DNA of 44,038 nt from Euprymna scolopes. Taxonomy: Eukaryota > Mollusca > Cephalopoda > Sepiida > Sepiolidae. Positions 23,045 through 34,113 of this stretch are shown one piece after another (position 1 is the stretch's first letter; each line of letters opens with the position of its first letter). The position numbers and the translations under genes were made by a program. The DNA lies in contig CM044495.1 in assembly GCA_024364805.1 (NCBI GenBank), positions 17,130,769 through 17,174,806 on the forward strand. Reading direction: 5' to 3'. The notes below the pieces were generated by a model. That model saw only the letters and a program-made list of their open reading frames with translations. It had not been told where the DNA came from and did no database searches.

Positions 23045-24425
23045 GGCGGTTCATTCTCTACAAGGTCACTATTTGCCCATGTATGGAGTACTGTTGTCAC
23101 ATTTGAGCTGGTGCATCCACTACTAGTCTCTCGCTCCTGGACAGGGTTCAAAAGAGAGTTGCCAACCTAATAGGATCTGAAATCTCATCTAGGTTCCAGC
23201 CTCTGTCCCATCAACAAAATGTTGCATCCCTCTGCCTGTTCTACAAGTATTTTAATGGTGACTGCTCTGAACTACAAGACCTTGTACTCCCCGACATAAA
23301 CACCCCCAGTAAACTCGACAAGCAACAAAATGCCACCCCTGCATAGTAGAGATTCCTAAATGTAAGAAGGCCTTCTAATACAGGTTTCTTCCCCAGAACT
23401 GCTTTCCCAACTTTTTTTTTTCTTTTTTTTTTTTTTTACATAGACGTCACCACTTATACAGGCCAATAGGCCACTCAAGGATAAGGGTTAAAGAGTGTAG
23501 AGTAGTCAAAAGGACAATATAGTAATCAATAGTAATGGAAGTTCGGTAAATTTGTTAACTTAAGTGGAACGGCTCATCAGAAACTTGTTCACGTTGGACT
23601 TGAAGACAACCATATTATAGAAAGCTGGAAAGCAGGAAAACGGAAGACAATTCCACAGGCGTGCAGTTCTAAGAAAGAAGCTTTGATCATGGAATCTATG
23701 TTTAGGTTTAGGTACAGATAAGGAGTGGGGAAAATTATTGATAATGTTTTCAGCTAGTCTAGTGTTTCTTGTGAAAGTTTGGCGAGGGGGGACCATAGAT
23801 TGAAGCTCAGTCGAACACTTTCCATGAAAATAACGATAAAGCAGAGACAAACTCGCAACATCTCTTCTGTGAGACAGAGGTTGCAGCGAAGAGAAAAGGA
23901 CATCTCCCACCAGGCCCCGAAGTCTATTTTAAACTCTATCAAGGCAGGACAAGTCTTTTCTAGCAGCTCCTGCCCATATGTGGCAACAGTACTCCATCCT
24001 TAGACGTATCTGGCTCTTATATAGATAGAGAATTGCATCAGCAGTGAGATATCTACTGGATAGATAGAAGGATCCGACCATTTTTCCAGCAGCCTTGGCA
24101 ACAGATTTGATGTATGTATTCCATTTAAGATCAGGAGTAAAGGTCAAGCCCAGAAGCCTGTCAAAACTTGAGGCCTCCCCAAGACGAGAGCCATTCATTT
24201 CAATTGATGCCAGATGGGGATCAGAACGTTGATGATGTAAAGATAGAAGCTTGTGTACTGACATACAGAAGTTGAAGTGTAATGTGAACAGACATCTTGC
24301 TGCTCAACTCCCTCGTACATAGCATTCCTGCAACTTATGGCCCTGATAGTAGCCCCAACATCAAAGTGGCACTGTGCCTTGATTGGGGCGAAAAAAATTT
24401 TAAATAAAAAGGTAAATAAAATAGT
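23045..24425 (+). mobile_element. Jockey-like LINE, 3' end copy, split by a second LINE
   Basis: The plus strand aligns with the 3' part of the LINE at 41066-43562 (shared gtatggagtactgttgtcac, caaaagagagttgccaac, and ctctgcctgttctacaagta). The copy covers the RT C-terminal region in two pieces, 23045-23411 and about 24254-24425. The second piece resumes at gtgtactgacatacagaagt and ends with the family 3' end (tcaaagtggcactgtgcctt) and an A-rich tail. It is truncated at its 5' end and carries stops. The gap between the pieces is filled by an opposite-strand LINE at 23412-24253. Confidence 0.9.
23412..24253 (-). mobile_element. Jockey-like LINE type B, nested insertion
   Basis: On the minus strand this encodes the C-terminal RT region of a LINE related to, but distinct from, the host LINE it sits in: LGLTFTPDLKWNTYIKSVAK, ILYLYKSQIRLRMEYCCHIW, SLQPLSHRRDVASLSLLYRY and LRTARLWNCLPFSCFPAFYN, in at least two frames. 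The T run at 23412-23437 is its poly(A) tail, and the element begins (5'-truncated) near 24253. The 3' untranslated region carries the family mark of ccactcaaggataagggtt on the plus strand. No target duplication could be read with confidence at the junctions. Confidence 0.9.
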
Positions 24426-24959
24426 TCAACAAAAGAAATAGATTACTTAGTGACTCTTCAAAATTTGAAAGGAATTTGGAAGCACTTCAACTGAAAGGAG
24501 AAGATGATGGGGGCAGGTAATTCTCCATAAAAGTTATGTATTAATGATGGTTTAATGATTTGGAAAATATTTAAATCCAATGATTGTATAGTCATTAGAA
24601 AACAGTATTAGTTAGAGTTTGGTAATTTGAATCACTAATTTAATGTGACCAAATGATACCATAATAATTAAATTTGACTTTAAAACTACAATTAAAAAAA
24701 AATTATTTGGTAAAAAAGGAAATATGTCTGAAAAGTTGCCAATATTCTCTCTCCCTCTCTGCCCAAAGTATGTATCACAAGATAAAATAAAGGACTACAT
24801 ATATTTTAGATACAAATCTCTTTATGTTTAATCATTGGCAAGAATCAACAATCTGGCCAGACACTTATTTAAAGAATCTTTATCAGTCACTTCCATGATC
24901 AATAAAACCAACGCCAAGACGAAAGAAATCATCAAGCCTTCACATCACCTCCAGACAGA
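24426..24959. other. RELCH intron D-E, unassigned
   Basis: AT-rich non-coding sequence within the RELCH intron between exons D and E; nothing recognised. Confidence 0.4.
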
Positions 24960-25421
24960 ACTAGTATACAACAAGTAAAACTTAACATTATATTTCTCAA
25001 GAGTCTGTCAGTCCATTTCAATTTTTCTTGGAAACTACTGAACTGATCTGGCTGAAATTTTGTATGGACATTTGTTATAAGGTGCAGCAAACTAAGTATT
25101 ATGATATCGTTTCGATGCACAGTTAGGGATTAATAGGGATTAGTCACCACAATACCACATTTACTTCAAAAACTACTCAGAAACTACTGGACTGATCGAA
25201 TTGAAATTTTGTATGGACATTTGTTATGATAAGGTGCAGTGAACAAAGTATTATGACATCCATTCAATGTACAGTCAGGAATTAGGAGAGATTTTAGGAT
25301 TAGTATTTAATGCAAAAATGTAGACAAATTTAACTAATCAACCATCAATTTGACATAAAACATTAATTCTAAGTCAATAGGCTATAACTTTTGCCAGCTT
25401 TTAGCAGGCTAAAAAATCTAG
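24960..25421 (+). mobile_element. Helitron-like repeat with internal tandem duplication
   Basis: Two copies about 155 bp apart of a segment containing ctgaaattttgtatggacat followed by ttgttataaggtgcag (about 25020-25130 and 25185-25260). The element ends with a short hairpin (gccagcttttagcaggc) followed about ten bases later by CTAG (25418-25421) and T. Hairpin plus CTAG before T is the layout of a Helitron 3' end. It is non-coding. The classification is inference. Confidence 0.45.
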
Positions 25422-25611
25422 TTTTTTTATTCTGCAGTTAGCTTCAATATATTTAGTTTTTTAATACAATAATGGCATTCAAATCAATCAAAGATGATGA
25501 TATACAAATATGTATATAGAATTAAAGACAAGAAATGAAAGTCACAAATTCAAAGAGATTTCTTTTATATAAATGCACAAATGTTTTTTTTATATATTCT
25601 TTGTCACTTAC

Positions 25612-25800
25612 TAAGTTATCTCTTTTACGTTTCCATTTTGTTTGTAACTCAATCAGATGTTCATTTTCCAGATTGACCATACAACCAACGTCACTCGTAT
25701 CCATCGATGGAAAAGCATGGTTGCCATAATCCCTAAAAAGATGTAGAAGACTTGGCGGCTTTGGAATATTCAAGCCAACATCATCCCAGTCTTCAAAATC
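25612..25800 (-). CDS. RELCH: RELCH exon D (WDDVGLNIPKPP block)
   Basis: Coding exon of 189 bp (63 codons, phase 0 at both ends). The acceptor is catcttaacag and the donor is TTA|gtaagt. It begins DFEDWDDVGLNIPKPPSLLH then LFRDYGNHAF, a near match to human RELCH DFELWDDVGLNIPKPPDLLQ, the most diagnostic block in this window. The second half (NLENEHLIELQTKWKRKRDN) turns into the start of a coiled coil that continues in exon E. Human RELCH has a longer spacer at this point. The open frame runs on past the donor into the intron, but the gtaagt consensus and the phase-0 join to exon E support ending here. Confidence 0.93.
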
Positions 25801-26254
25801 CTGTTAAGATGAAAACAAAAAACATTCTTTAAAGAACAGAAAAACATATGAATTCTAAAAGCCTTTTATTATGTGGCGAAAATAGTGTTCCAAACTGAAG
25901 ACAAGTCTACTGTTTAAGATGTATGTTGTATATACAGTCAATGCAGGCTATTATATATTCTTACTGAAAGATCTTTTTAAGATTCTGACCGTTCCTTTAA
26001 GTGCAACTGTTTGTATATACAGTCAATGCAGGCTATTACTATTGTTTGTCATGTCTTTTTGGAGATTTCCTTTTTTTTTTTTTCTTTTTTTAACTATCTT
26101 TTAAACTAAAAAAAAATCCTTAAAAAAAAAAAATTTTTTCAAAGTGGTGCTTTCTGCATCATTGTGTACATATGAAATATTTTTGTCTTTAATTTACAAG
26201 AGTGAGATGAAAGGGGAGATAATTTCAACTTTTTCATTGTTCCAAATCTAGAAG
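25801..26254. other. Short direct repeat in RELCH intron C-D
   Basis: Intronic. The segment gtatatacagtcaatgcagg followed by ctatta occurs twice, at about 25928 and 26013, 85 bp apart. Otherwise it is AT-rich with homopolymer runs and has no coding signal. Confidence 0.6.
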
Positions 26255-26622
26255 TGTAAGCCATGTTTAGTTTCAGAACAGTTTCCGATGGTTCGTTGTT
26301 CTAAACAAGTCTTGAGAGGTGACTGGTTTGCAGTAGACAGAACAGTTTCCGATGGTTCGTTGTTACACACAAGTCCTGAGAGGTGACTAGTTTGCAGTAG
26401 ATAGTTCCACAGAGCAAAATATTCTTACCGTGTCGAGATGGAAAAAACATGTGAAATTGTTACAGAAAAGGTTTAATATTTATGGAGCAATTCTGATTTC
26501 TGATTGGTTGGTAGCAGAACGTGAATTAATTCGATTCATCAGTTCCTAGCAGCATCATTTATAAATAGAATCGTCCGACTGTGTGGGATCATACCCCATT
26601 ATTCGTCTAAAATATTGCAACA
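26255..26622. repeat. LTR-like interspersed repeat, copy 2
   Basis: Same family as 18969-19301: start tgtaagccatgttta, a perfect-looking 64-bp tandem duplication (26275-26338 and 26339-26402, containing cagtttccgatggttcgttg), an inverted CCAAT motif (ctgattggttgg), TATA-like tttataaataga, and an end of aatattgcaaca. TG...CA ends and promoter-like motifs suggest a solitary LTR. No clear target duplication was found. Confidence 0.5.
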
Positions 26623-26749
26623 AAAACATTTTTTCACAGGTCGTTCATTTAAACTTTACTTCATTTTAATTACGCTTTTTATCATAAAACTGGTTTATTA
26701 ATTAGTTGATATTTAATTCATTTCAAAAATCAATTTGGCGTTTTAAAGT

Positions 26750-27150
26750 AAAGAAAATACAGAAATGTCAATATGATGTACGTACCAGTCACGGGTCGAA
26801 GATGAAAAATTCCTAAAATCACGTAATTTGATCAAGTAGTTTTATTTTTATTCAAGAAAATCAAATTTTACTCGGTTTTTATGAGGATGAAGGAAGTGTC
26901 TAACTAATGAGTGGACAAGGGCAGACAACTAATGCACATGGAAACTGTCAAAATAATCACTGATTATCTCCCCTTTTCTAGTAAAACATGACCTTGTCTT
27001 TCACTTATCAGTAAAAAAAAAAAAAAAAAAAAAAAAAAATTGTTTTTCATAAATATAAAAATAACTACTTGATCAATTTTTGTGATTTTTGGAATATAAA
27101 ATCTTCATTCCATGACAAGTAGGTACAATATAAAAGTTTTTCTTCATTTT
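26750..27150. mobile_element. Foldback element, family 1, copy 4
   Basis: The left arm (about 26770-26880) contains gatgtacgtaccagtcacgg, taatttgatcaagtagtt and gaaaatcaaattttac. The right arm (about 27040-27130) contains aactacttgatcaatttttg and ccatgacaagtaggtaca. The right arm begins after an A run at about 27013-27039. It lies in the RELCH intron between exons C and D. Confidence 0.8.
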
Positions 27151-27567
27151 TTTTTTTTTATCGCTGTAAGTACCAATCTGTATAAGTACCATCTATTTAA
27201 TTTTAGTATATTCTCTTAAGTTATATTTGATTTTGTATTTATCTCCCACTTTTATCCTCTCAAGAGAAGTTTGAATTATCTCCCTCTTTCTGTCACTCTT
27301 TTAAATTAAAGACAAAAATATCACATCAGTGCACAATGCTTCAGAAGAAGCGAACACTATACACTATTAATGTCATAATATGCATATCAAATTTTGTTCA
27401 ATATTTCATCTGATAGTTCAGATATTCCTTCTTAATTCCTTTCTACATAGAAATAAATAGATACTGCTTTTTATTACAGAGTGGATGATACTTAGGCAAA
27501 ACAAAATAGCTGAATAGTAAGGTTACACATTTAAAAACATTTCCCAAAAGCATATTAGAAATGTCCA

Positions 27568-27850
27568 CAAGGACCCGTGCCATAGCAGATAAAGTACAGA
27601 GTAAAATTTAGTTTTAAGTGACCCTCTTCTGCAATTTGCTAATTACTTAAAACTTCTACCCAGTCATGGCTGATGGACTGGGAATATGCTACCTCCATTG
27701 ATTGGATAAGACATTTTGTTCAAAATTTTGTGGCGATTCCCCGAATTCGGCAAAATACACGTGAAGAAGGTCAGGTCTTACATTGGCCAAAACGTTGTGA
27801 GAATAGCATTCAGGATGAGAACCATAGTTTGAATAATCTCAAGAATACAA
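27568..27850 (+). mobile_element. tRNA-derived SINE (family 2), diverged copy
   Basis: Plus-strand copy of 7998-8325. The head reads aaggacccgtgccatagcag and is decayed, with a 3' half better kept: agtcatggctgatggactgg, cgtgaagaaggtcaggtctt and ccaaaacgttgtgagaat. It ends about 50 bp from the donor of RELCH exon C, antisense to the gene. Confidence 0.85.
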
Positions 27851-27899
27851 AATAGTTTGATGTGTTTTTCAAGATAAAATGAAGTCTGCTCATACTTAC

Positions 27900-28072
27900 C
27901 TGATCTCCATTTTCTTCAGAAAAGGTGACAGACGTCAGCTTATAATTGCTCAGCAGCAAATATTCATTTACTAGAAAGTTCAGGGCCTTTTTCTCCAAGG
28001 GTTTGATGATTTCATCTTTGCCATCAGGGAAGGGTCCTTCATGGCCTTGTTCGGGTGAAGCAAGTTCCGTTT
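27900..28072 (-). CDS. RELCH: RELCH exon C (LisH-like block)
   Basis: Coding exon of 173 bp. The acceptor is tttatgcttgcag and the donor is CAG|gtaagt. Its first two bases complete the G left by exon B to give Glu, followed by 57 codons ending in phase 0. After a variable start (TELASPEQGHEGPFPDG) it reads IIKPLEKKALNFLVNEYLLL then SNYKLTSVTFSEENGDQ. This matches human RELCH IKPLEKRALNFLVNEFLLKN and NYKLTSITFSDENDDQ. This is the LisH motif region, a short alpha-helical dimerisation module (L-x2-L-x3-YL-like, with FLVNEYLL and NYKLTSVTF). In mammals RELCH binds Rab11 on recycling endosomes and supports OSBP-dependent cholesterol transfer to the trans-Golgi network; that function is carried over by homology only. 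Confidence 0.95.
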
Positions 28073-28795
28073 CTGCAAGCATAAAAACAATGAAAAGAGT
28101 TTTAAAGTAGCTGAAGCAGACAGTTTCAATAAAAAAAAAAATTAAAAAAATAATAGCACTACACAATTGCACTTATATACAAGTCAAAGAAAAGACCTAA
28201 CTCAATGTATAGAAAAATATTAGCAATAATTGTTATTGTAAAAAAAAAAAAAATAGTGAATATCTGAATTAACATATATAGTTATCTTGTTGGACTTTTA
28301 GAGCTAGACCCAAGTAGTATTTCAGCTGACAAATAAAACTTTCAATTATTATTGTACCATGTTATGAGAAAATATAATGTACTTAGCTACAACTTATATT
28401 CAAAATTAATTTTGCACAAATATCTGCTAAGATGAAACATTTTTTTAATAATCACTTAAAAATAAAATCAACAAGGGGAATAACCGTGGCTACCGAGAAA
28501 GAAGGCCGATGCATACGACAGCGTAACGTCACTTCCTAATTAAGTTGTAGGTATAGACAGCTTCCGGTATTTAACCACGTGGTCATGCTAACAGGCATAA
28601 AAAAAATATGGCTACCAATATATGTTACCGATTGTCCATGTATGTTCTCAAGAAAAAGAATAATTCTCCATTCGGAAAATAATTATGATAATTGCACATT
28701 TGGGATAATTTTAATCAAAAGATCGTAAGTGAATTCGTGTTTGAACTTTTATTTTTTATTGGAGAAAGTCGAATATTTCATTTTTTTTTTTTTTT
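28073..28795. other. RELCH intron B-C, unassigned
   Basis: AT-rich with one less AT-rich patch at 28470-28560 (gaaagaaggccgatgcatac). No coding exon or repeat end is recognised. Confidence 0.4.
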
Positions 28796-29405
28796 TTTTT
28801 TACTTCAAAACAAACAATTTTTGGGTTTGTATTACTTTACACAGATTCGAAAAAGTTGTCAAAAAACAAATATATAACAAATAAATGTTATCAAAAGCAA
28901 GATAAGTTACTTTTCTACAAAACTGGATATATTTGTCGTGTTTTTATTCAATGTAACATGTTTATTCAGCTCAAAAAACATACATTGTTTATCGATGTAT
29001 TGAAAAATTCAAAATGGCGCCCGACTCTCTCTAATACAGTAAGTTCGGGAAAACCAGACAAAATACTATTAAAAAACCACCGAATATATGTCAACCTATG
29101 TCATGGTAATATATATTGAGCGAATTTCTAACAGTATTTTGTCTAGTTTTATATTTATAGCACCTTTTCCCAAACTTACCATATTAAAGAAACAGTCGGG
29201 CGCCATTTTGAATTTCCAATACATCGGTAAACACAGTATGTTTTTCGAGCTGAATAAACATGTTACATTAAATAAAAATACGAAAAACATATCCAGTTAG
29301 GTAGAAAAGTAACTTATCTTGCCTTTGATAACATTCATTTGTTATATATTTGTTTTTTGACAACTTTTTCGAATCTATGTGTACAGTAATACAAACCTAA
29401 AATTT
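28796..29405. repeat. 0.6-kb near-complete palindrome (foldback element, family 2)
   Basis: Arms of about 280 bp meet near 29100. The left arm includes gggtttgtattactttacac, gattcgaaaaagttgtcaaa, atgtaacatgtttattcagc and atggcgcccgactctctc. The right arm carries their reverse complements, including caactttttcgaatctatgt and gctgaataaacatgttacat. The block tggcgcccgactctctct followed by gtaagttc also occurs in the LTR-like end of the Gypsy fossil at about 2475-2515. This suggests the palindrome was derived from, or shares a sequence with, that element. It is non-coding. Confidence 0.88.
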
Positions 29406-31740
29406 AATTTAACTTGAAAATAATATTTAAAATACACGTGCGTACACGGCACAAGCACCCTTATTATTATCATAATAATAATAGTAATAATAATAAAAAA
29501 ACTGGTGTAGATGACATCGACTGGCGCCACACCACACCAACTAGTTGTGAAGGGTCAAGGAGGATGGAAAGACCGAGATGAGAGAGTACTGACCAAATCT
29601 CCACTGGAAATATGCAGTTCAAATCTGGTACCATGGGGAGGCATTTTGTCACCCAAACCCCAGAAAACACCAATGGCTGATGCCAACGAGAAATCAGTGA
29701 CAACGGCTGTTGCAATAACATGCAATCATCTACACAAGTGGTCAAAAGGTGGAGAACACTGGAAATCTGGGGAGACTTGTCACTTGGTCTCCAGGGAACA
29801 CCACAGGTTACTGCCAGGGAGCAATCACTGATGATGGCCTGTGAGACAACTAATACGCTACAGATTTTGACGAAAAACATGGGGAAAAAATGAACATAGA
29901 AGAACAGAAACCCAAAACTTTAAATATAATTTCTGTATTTAAAGTAATAGTTATTTAAATATTTCAACATATAATCTTGTGGAGAAAATCCAGCTTCCCA
30001 ATAAGGGGCACTCTGGATAGGAACAAAAATAATCTCAGTCATGAAAGACTTCTCCTCCACCGACCGAAGACAGAAAAGATAAAGTGTAGCATCAAAACAG
30101 ATACTACACTGATCTTGTTCCGAAGGACAAAAAATATTTGTTTAATGTTTCTTTAATTGTTTGTTCCCTAAATTCATAATTCAGTTTTATCAGTATTAAA
30201 TTGTATATTGCTTTAAAATTACTTAATTTTACATAGATAATGTTTATATTTTATATTGAATAAAGTTCAGTTTAAGTAGTAATCGAACCGTGTTCCTTTT
30301 TCTTTTTAAAAATGTTTTATTGCTCGTTTTCAAATGGCCCTCATATAGTACTGACAGTCTGACAAATCTTACCTACATTGCCTGCAGAAATTTTTCAGTT
30401 AACAGGCCTTCTTCTTACTCTCGGTGGCCGTGGAATAACTCATTTTAAATTAAGGAATATAATCAAGTTTAAAAATGTGCAAACAAAAAAAATTAAGGAA
30501 TAAAATTACTTCACTGCCTCAGGACAATGCCAGGCATGTTTTGCAGATGATAGATATTTGGCCAAAGGACGAGAGGGGGAGGGCACACAAAGAACTGAAA
30601 GTATTTCTGGCTGGAATCCAACAACCCAGGAAATATTTTCTTTGTCAAAGTGCCTCATTGAATGGGAACATCATGCTGGAATCAGCCTTTGCCAAGCACC
30701 CATGAATGGAGACCATCTAGATGGTATCTTCTATGAATGTCTTCAATGATTTCTGGGTGCTCGAATGGTGATCACATTAACAAAGCCAGAATCAGTGAAA
30801 GGTGAAAAGATTCCAAAATATGGGAAGGGGAGACTCAGAGGAGGGCAAGGGAGAAGAGGAGTAGGAGCAGGTTTGACAGAGGTAGTTGATTTCTCGGAAA
30901 GCTCCCTGGCAGTTCAGACAGCGTGCATCTCTGGGCAAATTGGGTCCATTAGGAACTACCAACCAAAGGACTGTAAGGAGACGTGTTTTTGTCTGGACAG
31001 GGAAAAATCTGCAAATCTGCTACTCAACCTTGGGAAAGTGCTTAAAATTTAAATAAAAATTATTATTTGCTTATAAACTTGGTTCATCGTTTTTGTTTTG
31101 GAGAAAGAATTTCTTTGTTGCAGAACTGACTGGATTTGCAACAACTTTGAGCAAGCACAAGTAAGACAATTACAACTAGTGAAATGAACACACAGGACTA
31201 TGTTCATAAATAGGTATAGCTAGTAGTAAATAAATCCAGATAAGTATATCCATGCAAAAGTAACTATTTCAGAAATTCTTTTTTCTAAACAAANNNNNNN
31301 NNNAAAATTAATCCCACAATGCCATTGATATGTGGGGTTTTTTTTATATATATAAATTTCCAACTAGATATTTAGTTATTTGTACAACAATTACCAATTT
31401 TTTCAAAGAAAAAGAAAAGCTATATGACTATCTACAATCAAAATAAAAAAATAGAAAGATATAAATTTTTACTAAAAGTACTTTTAATTTTATTCTGGCT
31501 TTTTAGCAATAATCCTTTTGGGTGATTCGTTATGGAATCAACAAAATGGGAACAAACATAATTGAGGTTGATTTTGTTCAAAGTGGCATGATTATATGCC
31601 CCTCCTCCTCAGAATAATGTCAGGCATTTGAATGCTATCTAACATTTTTAGACACTACAATGTAGAAGCTTAGTTCATATATAGTTTAATAATTTTAGTT
31701 CAATAATTTAAAAAAATAATTTCTGAAAATTCTATCAATT
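29406..31740. other. RELCH intron B-C, mixed composition, small gap
   Basis: A less AT-rich block at about 29510-29860 has open frames on both strands, and another at about 30530-31030 has a 95-codon plus-strand frame. Neither shows a family motif, nor a paired acceptor and donor. A 10-N assembly gap lies at 31294-31303. These may be decayed repeats or retrocopies; I cannot assign them. Confidence 0.4.
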
Positions 31741-32165
31741 GATTTGGTTTGGGTTTGGTTGTTTTATTTTATGGCATATCAACCCTTTTTGGATTATTTA
31801 ATGCCGAATCCAGTAATTTTGGAAAAACATTTTTATACTTCAAGTTCTTTATATCTTTAAATATATATTCATGGTGTTTGGTTTGAAGTTGTTTTTTTGT
31901 TTTTTTTTGTATAGGAAAATTGCTTTTGTTCTTGACTTTGCAGAACATGATTGAGTTTTACAAATGGAAAGGGGGAAAAAAAAATAACATCCATGCTTGC
32001 TGCCATTTTGGTTAGGAAGCCAGTATCTTTAGGCAGCCTGATCTGGTAGTACCAGATTCCCTAACAAGTATTACCACTTTGGACCAAAGTGAACCAATGC
32101 TAACTAACAGGCAACTCTTTATACCTCACAGTCCTCAAATGAAGGATCACTACTGTATGTCTTTT
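31741..32165. repeat. Interspersed direct repeat, copy 1
   Basis: Begins ggtttggttgttttatttta followed by tggcatatcaaccctttttg and ends near ctcacagtcctcaaatgaag. About 420 bp aligns with 32960-33365 (shared cttcaagttctttatatctt, gcagaacatgattgagtttt, gaagccagtatctttag and ccctaacaagtattaccact). Short pieces of the same family lie at 18815-18870 (plus) and about 40555-40595 (minus). Confidence 0.85.
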
Positions 32166-32561
32166 TTACCTAGGACCTTGAAAGAATGAATAAAATTGCA
32201 ATTTCCACTTGCTTGTTGCCCTTTCCCCTTTTAGTTCATACTTTAATCTTACTGAAGCAATATTGGACTTGGGTGTGTAAAAATTAGGTTACACACAGAA
32301 AATTCCACATGAGGTTAGTTCAAGCAAGAAAAGGTAATTTCCATTAGAGGTCCAGATAAAGATTAGTGCTACTCATACAGGAAGTTGCATTATAACAGGA
32401 AATCAATATGGCAAAGAAGAGAGATGAATTTTGTCTTGTGATCAGATGCCTGCCTTTGAGGCTTCCACCACAGCAAAAGGGTTGAGGGGCGGAGTAGATA
32501 CAATTTATCAACATGTACTTGCTGTAAATTACTGTAAAAAAAACAAAAAAACAAATTCCAG

Positions 32562-32905
32562 AGCAAATAATGGAGTTGTTTGTTATTCTTTTTAATTGCT
32601 TTTATTATTGCAGCCACAAAGAGAAAAGGAGAAGAAAAGAATCACATCTCTACAATTGCTATTGTCATGAATGTTGAATAATGTCACTACTGAATGTGCC
32701 AACTACTTGTGTGTCAACAGCAGAACGGCAGTTTCTGTGAGCAAGAAGACTATGGGCCATCCTAACCTCCTCCCAATGGGAACTGAATTGGGAATATGCA
32801 GTTCATCTGATGTAAATTGTTGTAAAAAGTAAACCAAATGCTGGAGCAAATAATGGAGTTATTTGTTGTTCTTTTTAATTGTTTCTATTATTGCAACCAC
32901 AAAAA
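32562..32905. repeat. Pair of ~60-bp direct repeats
   Basis: agcaaataatggagttgttt and a following ttctttttaattgcttttat occur at about 32562-32621 and again at 32842-32901 with few changes. They lie between the two copies of the longer direct repeat (31741 and 32960), so the whole 1.6 kb may have arisen by local duplication. Confidence 0.8.
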
Positions 32906-32959
32906 AAAAAAAAAAAAGGCGGGTAAACACAATTTCTGATGACTAGAAACACTGTTATT

Positions 32960-33365
32960 TGCATTTGTTGGTTGCTTTTGTTTTATAGCATATTAACCTT
33001 TTTTAGATTATTTAATGCCAAATTTAGTAATTTTTATGCTTCAAGTTCTTTATATCTTCAAATATTTATTCATGGTATTTGGTTTGGTAATCTTATATAA
33101 AAAGAAATTGTTGTTTTTGTTGTTGCAAAACATGATTGAGTTTTGCAAAAGGAAAGGAAAAGAACAATAACATCAATGTGTGGTGTATTTTTGATCAGGA
33201 AGCCAGTATCTTCAGACAACATGATCTGATAGCACCAGATGCCCTAACAAGTATTACTACTCCGAGCCAAAGTGGATCTGGGAGCAATGCTAATTAAAGT
33301 ACAACTTCACATTCCCTACAGCCCTCTAATGGAGCCTCACCACTTAACATTTTTTAGAGTCATAC
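32960..33365. repeat. Interspersed direct repeat, copy 2
   Basis: Partner of 31741-32165 in the same orientation, about 1.2 kb apart. It is moderately diverged, with small insertions and deletions, so the duplication or the two insertions are not recent. Confidence 0.85.
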
Positions 33366-34113
33366 CTAAAACTCCATTATTTAGATTGGAGAGAAAGTAA
33401 AATATAGAATGGTTTTGTGCCAGATGTTCTAGGCAAAGTATAAAATTTGATCCTATGAGTTAAGAAAAATCAACTGATTTTAAAATGAATAGTTATTGCC
33501 TTACATTGGAAGAATTCCTTCAGAATTGAGAGATGATATATTTTAATCTGGGGACAGATATTTAATTTATATACAAAGTCCCCTTCCTCCAAACAAAAAA
33601 ATGAAATGAGAAAAACAGTGAATAGGTTTGTACATACGTAGAAATAAGATATGCATCCAAATTTTCCACAGCATAAAGCAAGTAATGAGAGGAGATTAAT
33701 GGACTTAGCAACAAGAAGTAGGGACCCATACATCCAATTACCTGGCTCAAAGTTAATACTCATGATATTACTTAATCAAGTGAATGGCCCTCAAAAAATC
33801 AGATCTTAAAGTAATGAATCCAACCTTAGTTTAGTGTAATATCAAATTGAAATAAAAAGGAGAGAAGTCTCAAGCATAGAATCATTAAAAACTTATTTTG
33901 AACATCTCATTTGATCTTTGCTTATTTTTTTGTTTGCTTGTTTTAATAATGCTTCTATATTTGATTTCCAACAATTATTTATGTACATATAAATTAATTG
34001 TGCTAATTTTCCTGTTATTTTTTTTTTTGTGTTTTTTTTTTTTTTGCGTGTGTATAAAGGAAGAGGGAGGCATCTTCATATGCATGAAATGATTAAAAAA
34101 ACTTGTATTTTAC
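33366..34113. other. RELCH intron B-C, near end
   Basis: AT-rich non-coding sequence up to the donor of exon B. A T-rich patch lies at 34018-34044. Nothing else recognised. Confidence 0.5.

Noticed and set aside
29470-29880. 136-codon minus-strand frame as a gene
   Set aside because: No family motif and no splice sites; the plus strand is also open, and a (TAA)n run supplies part of the frame.
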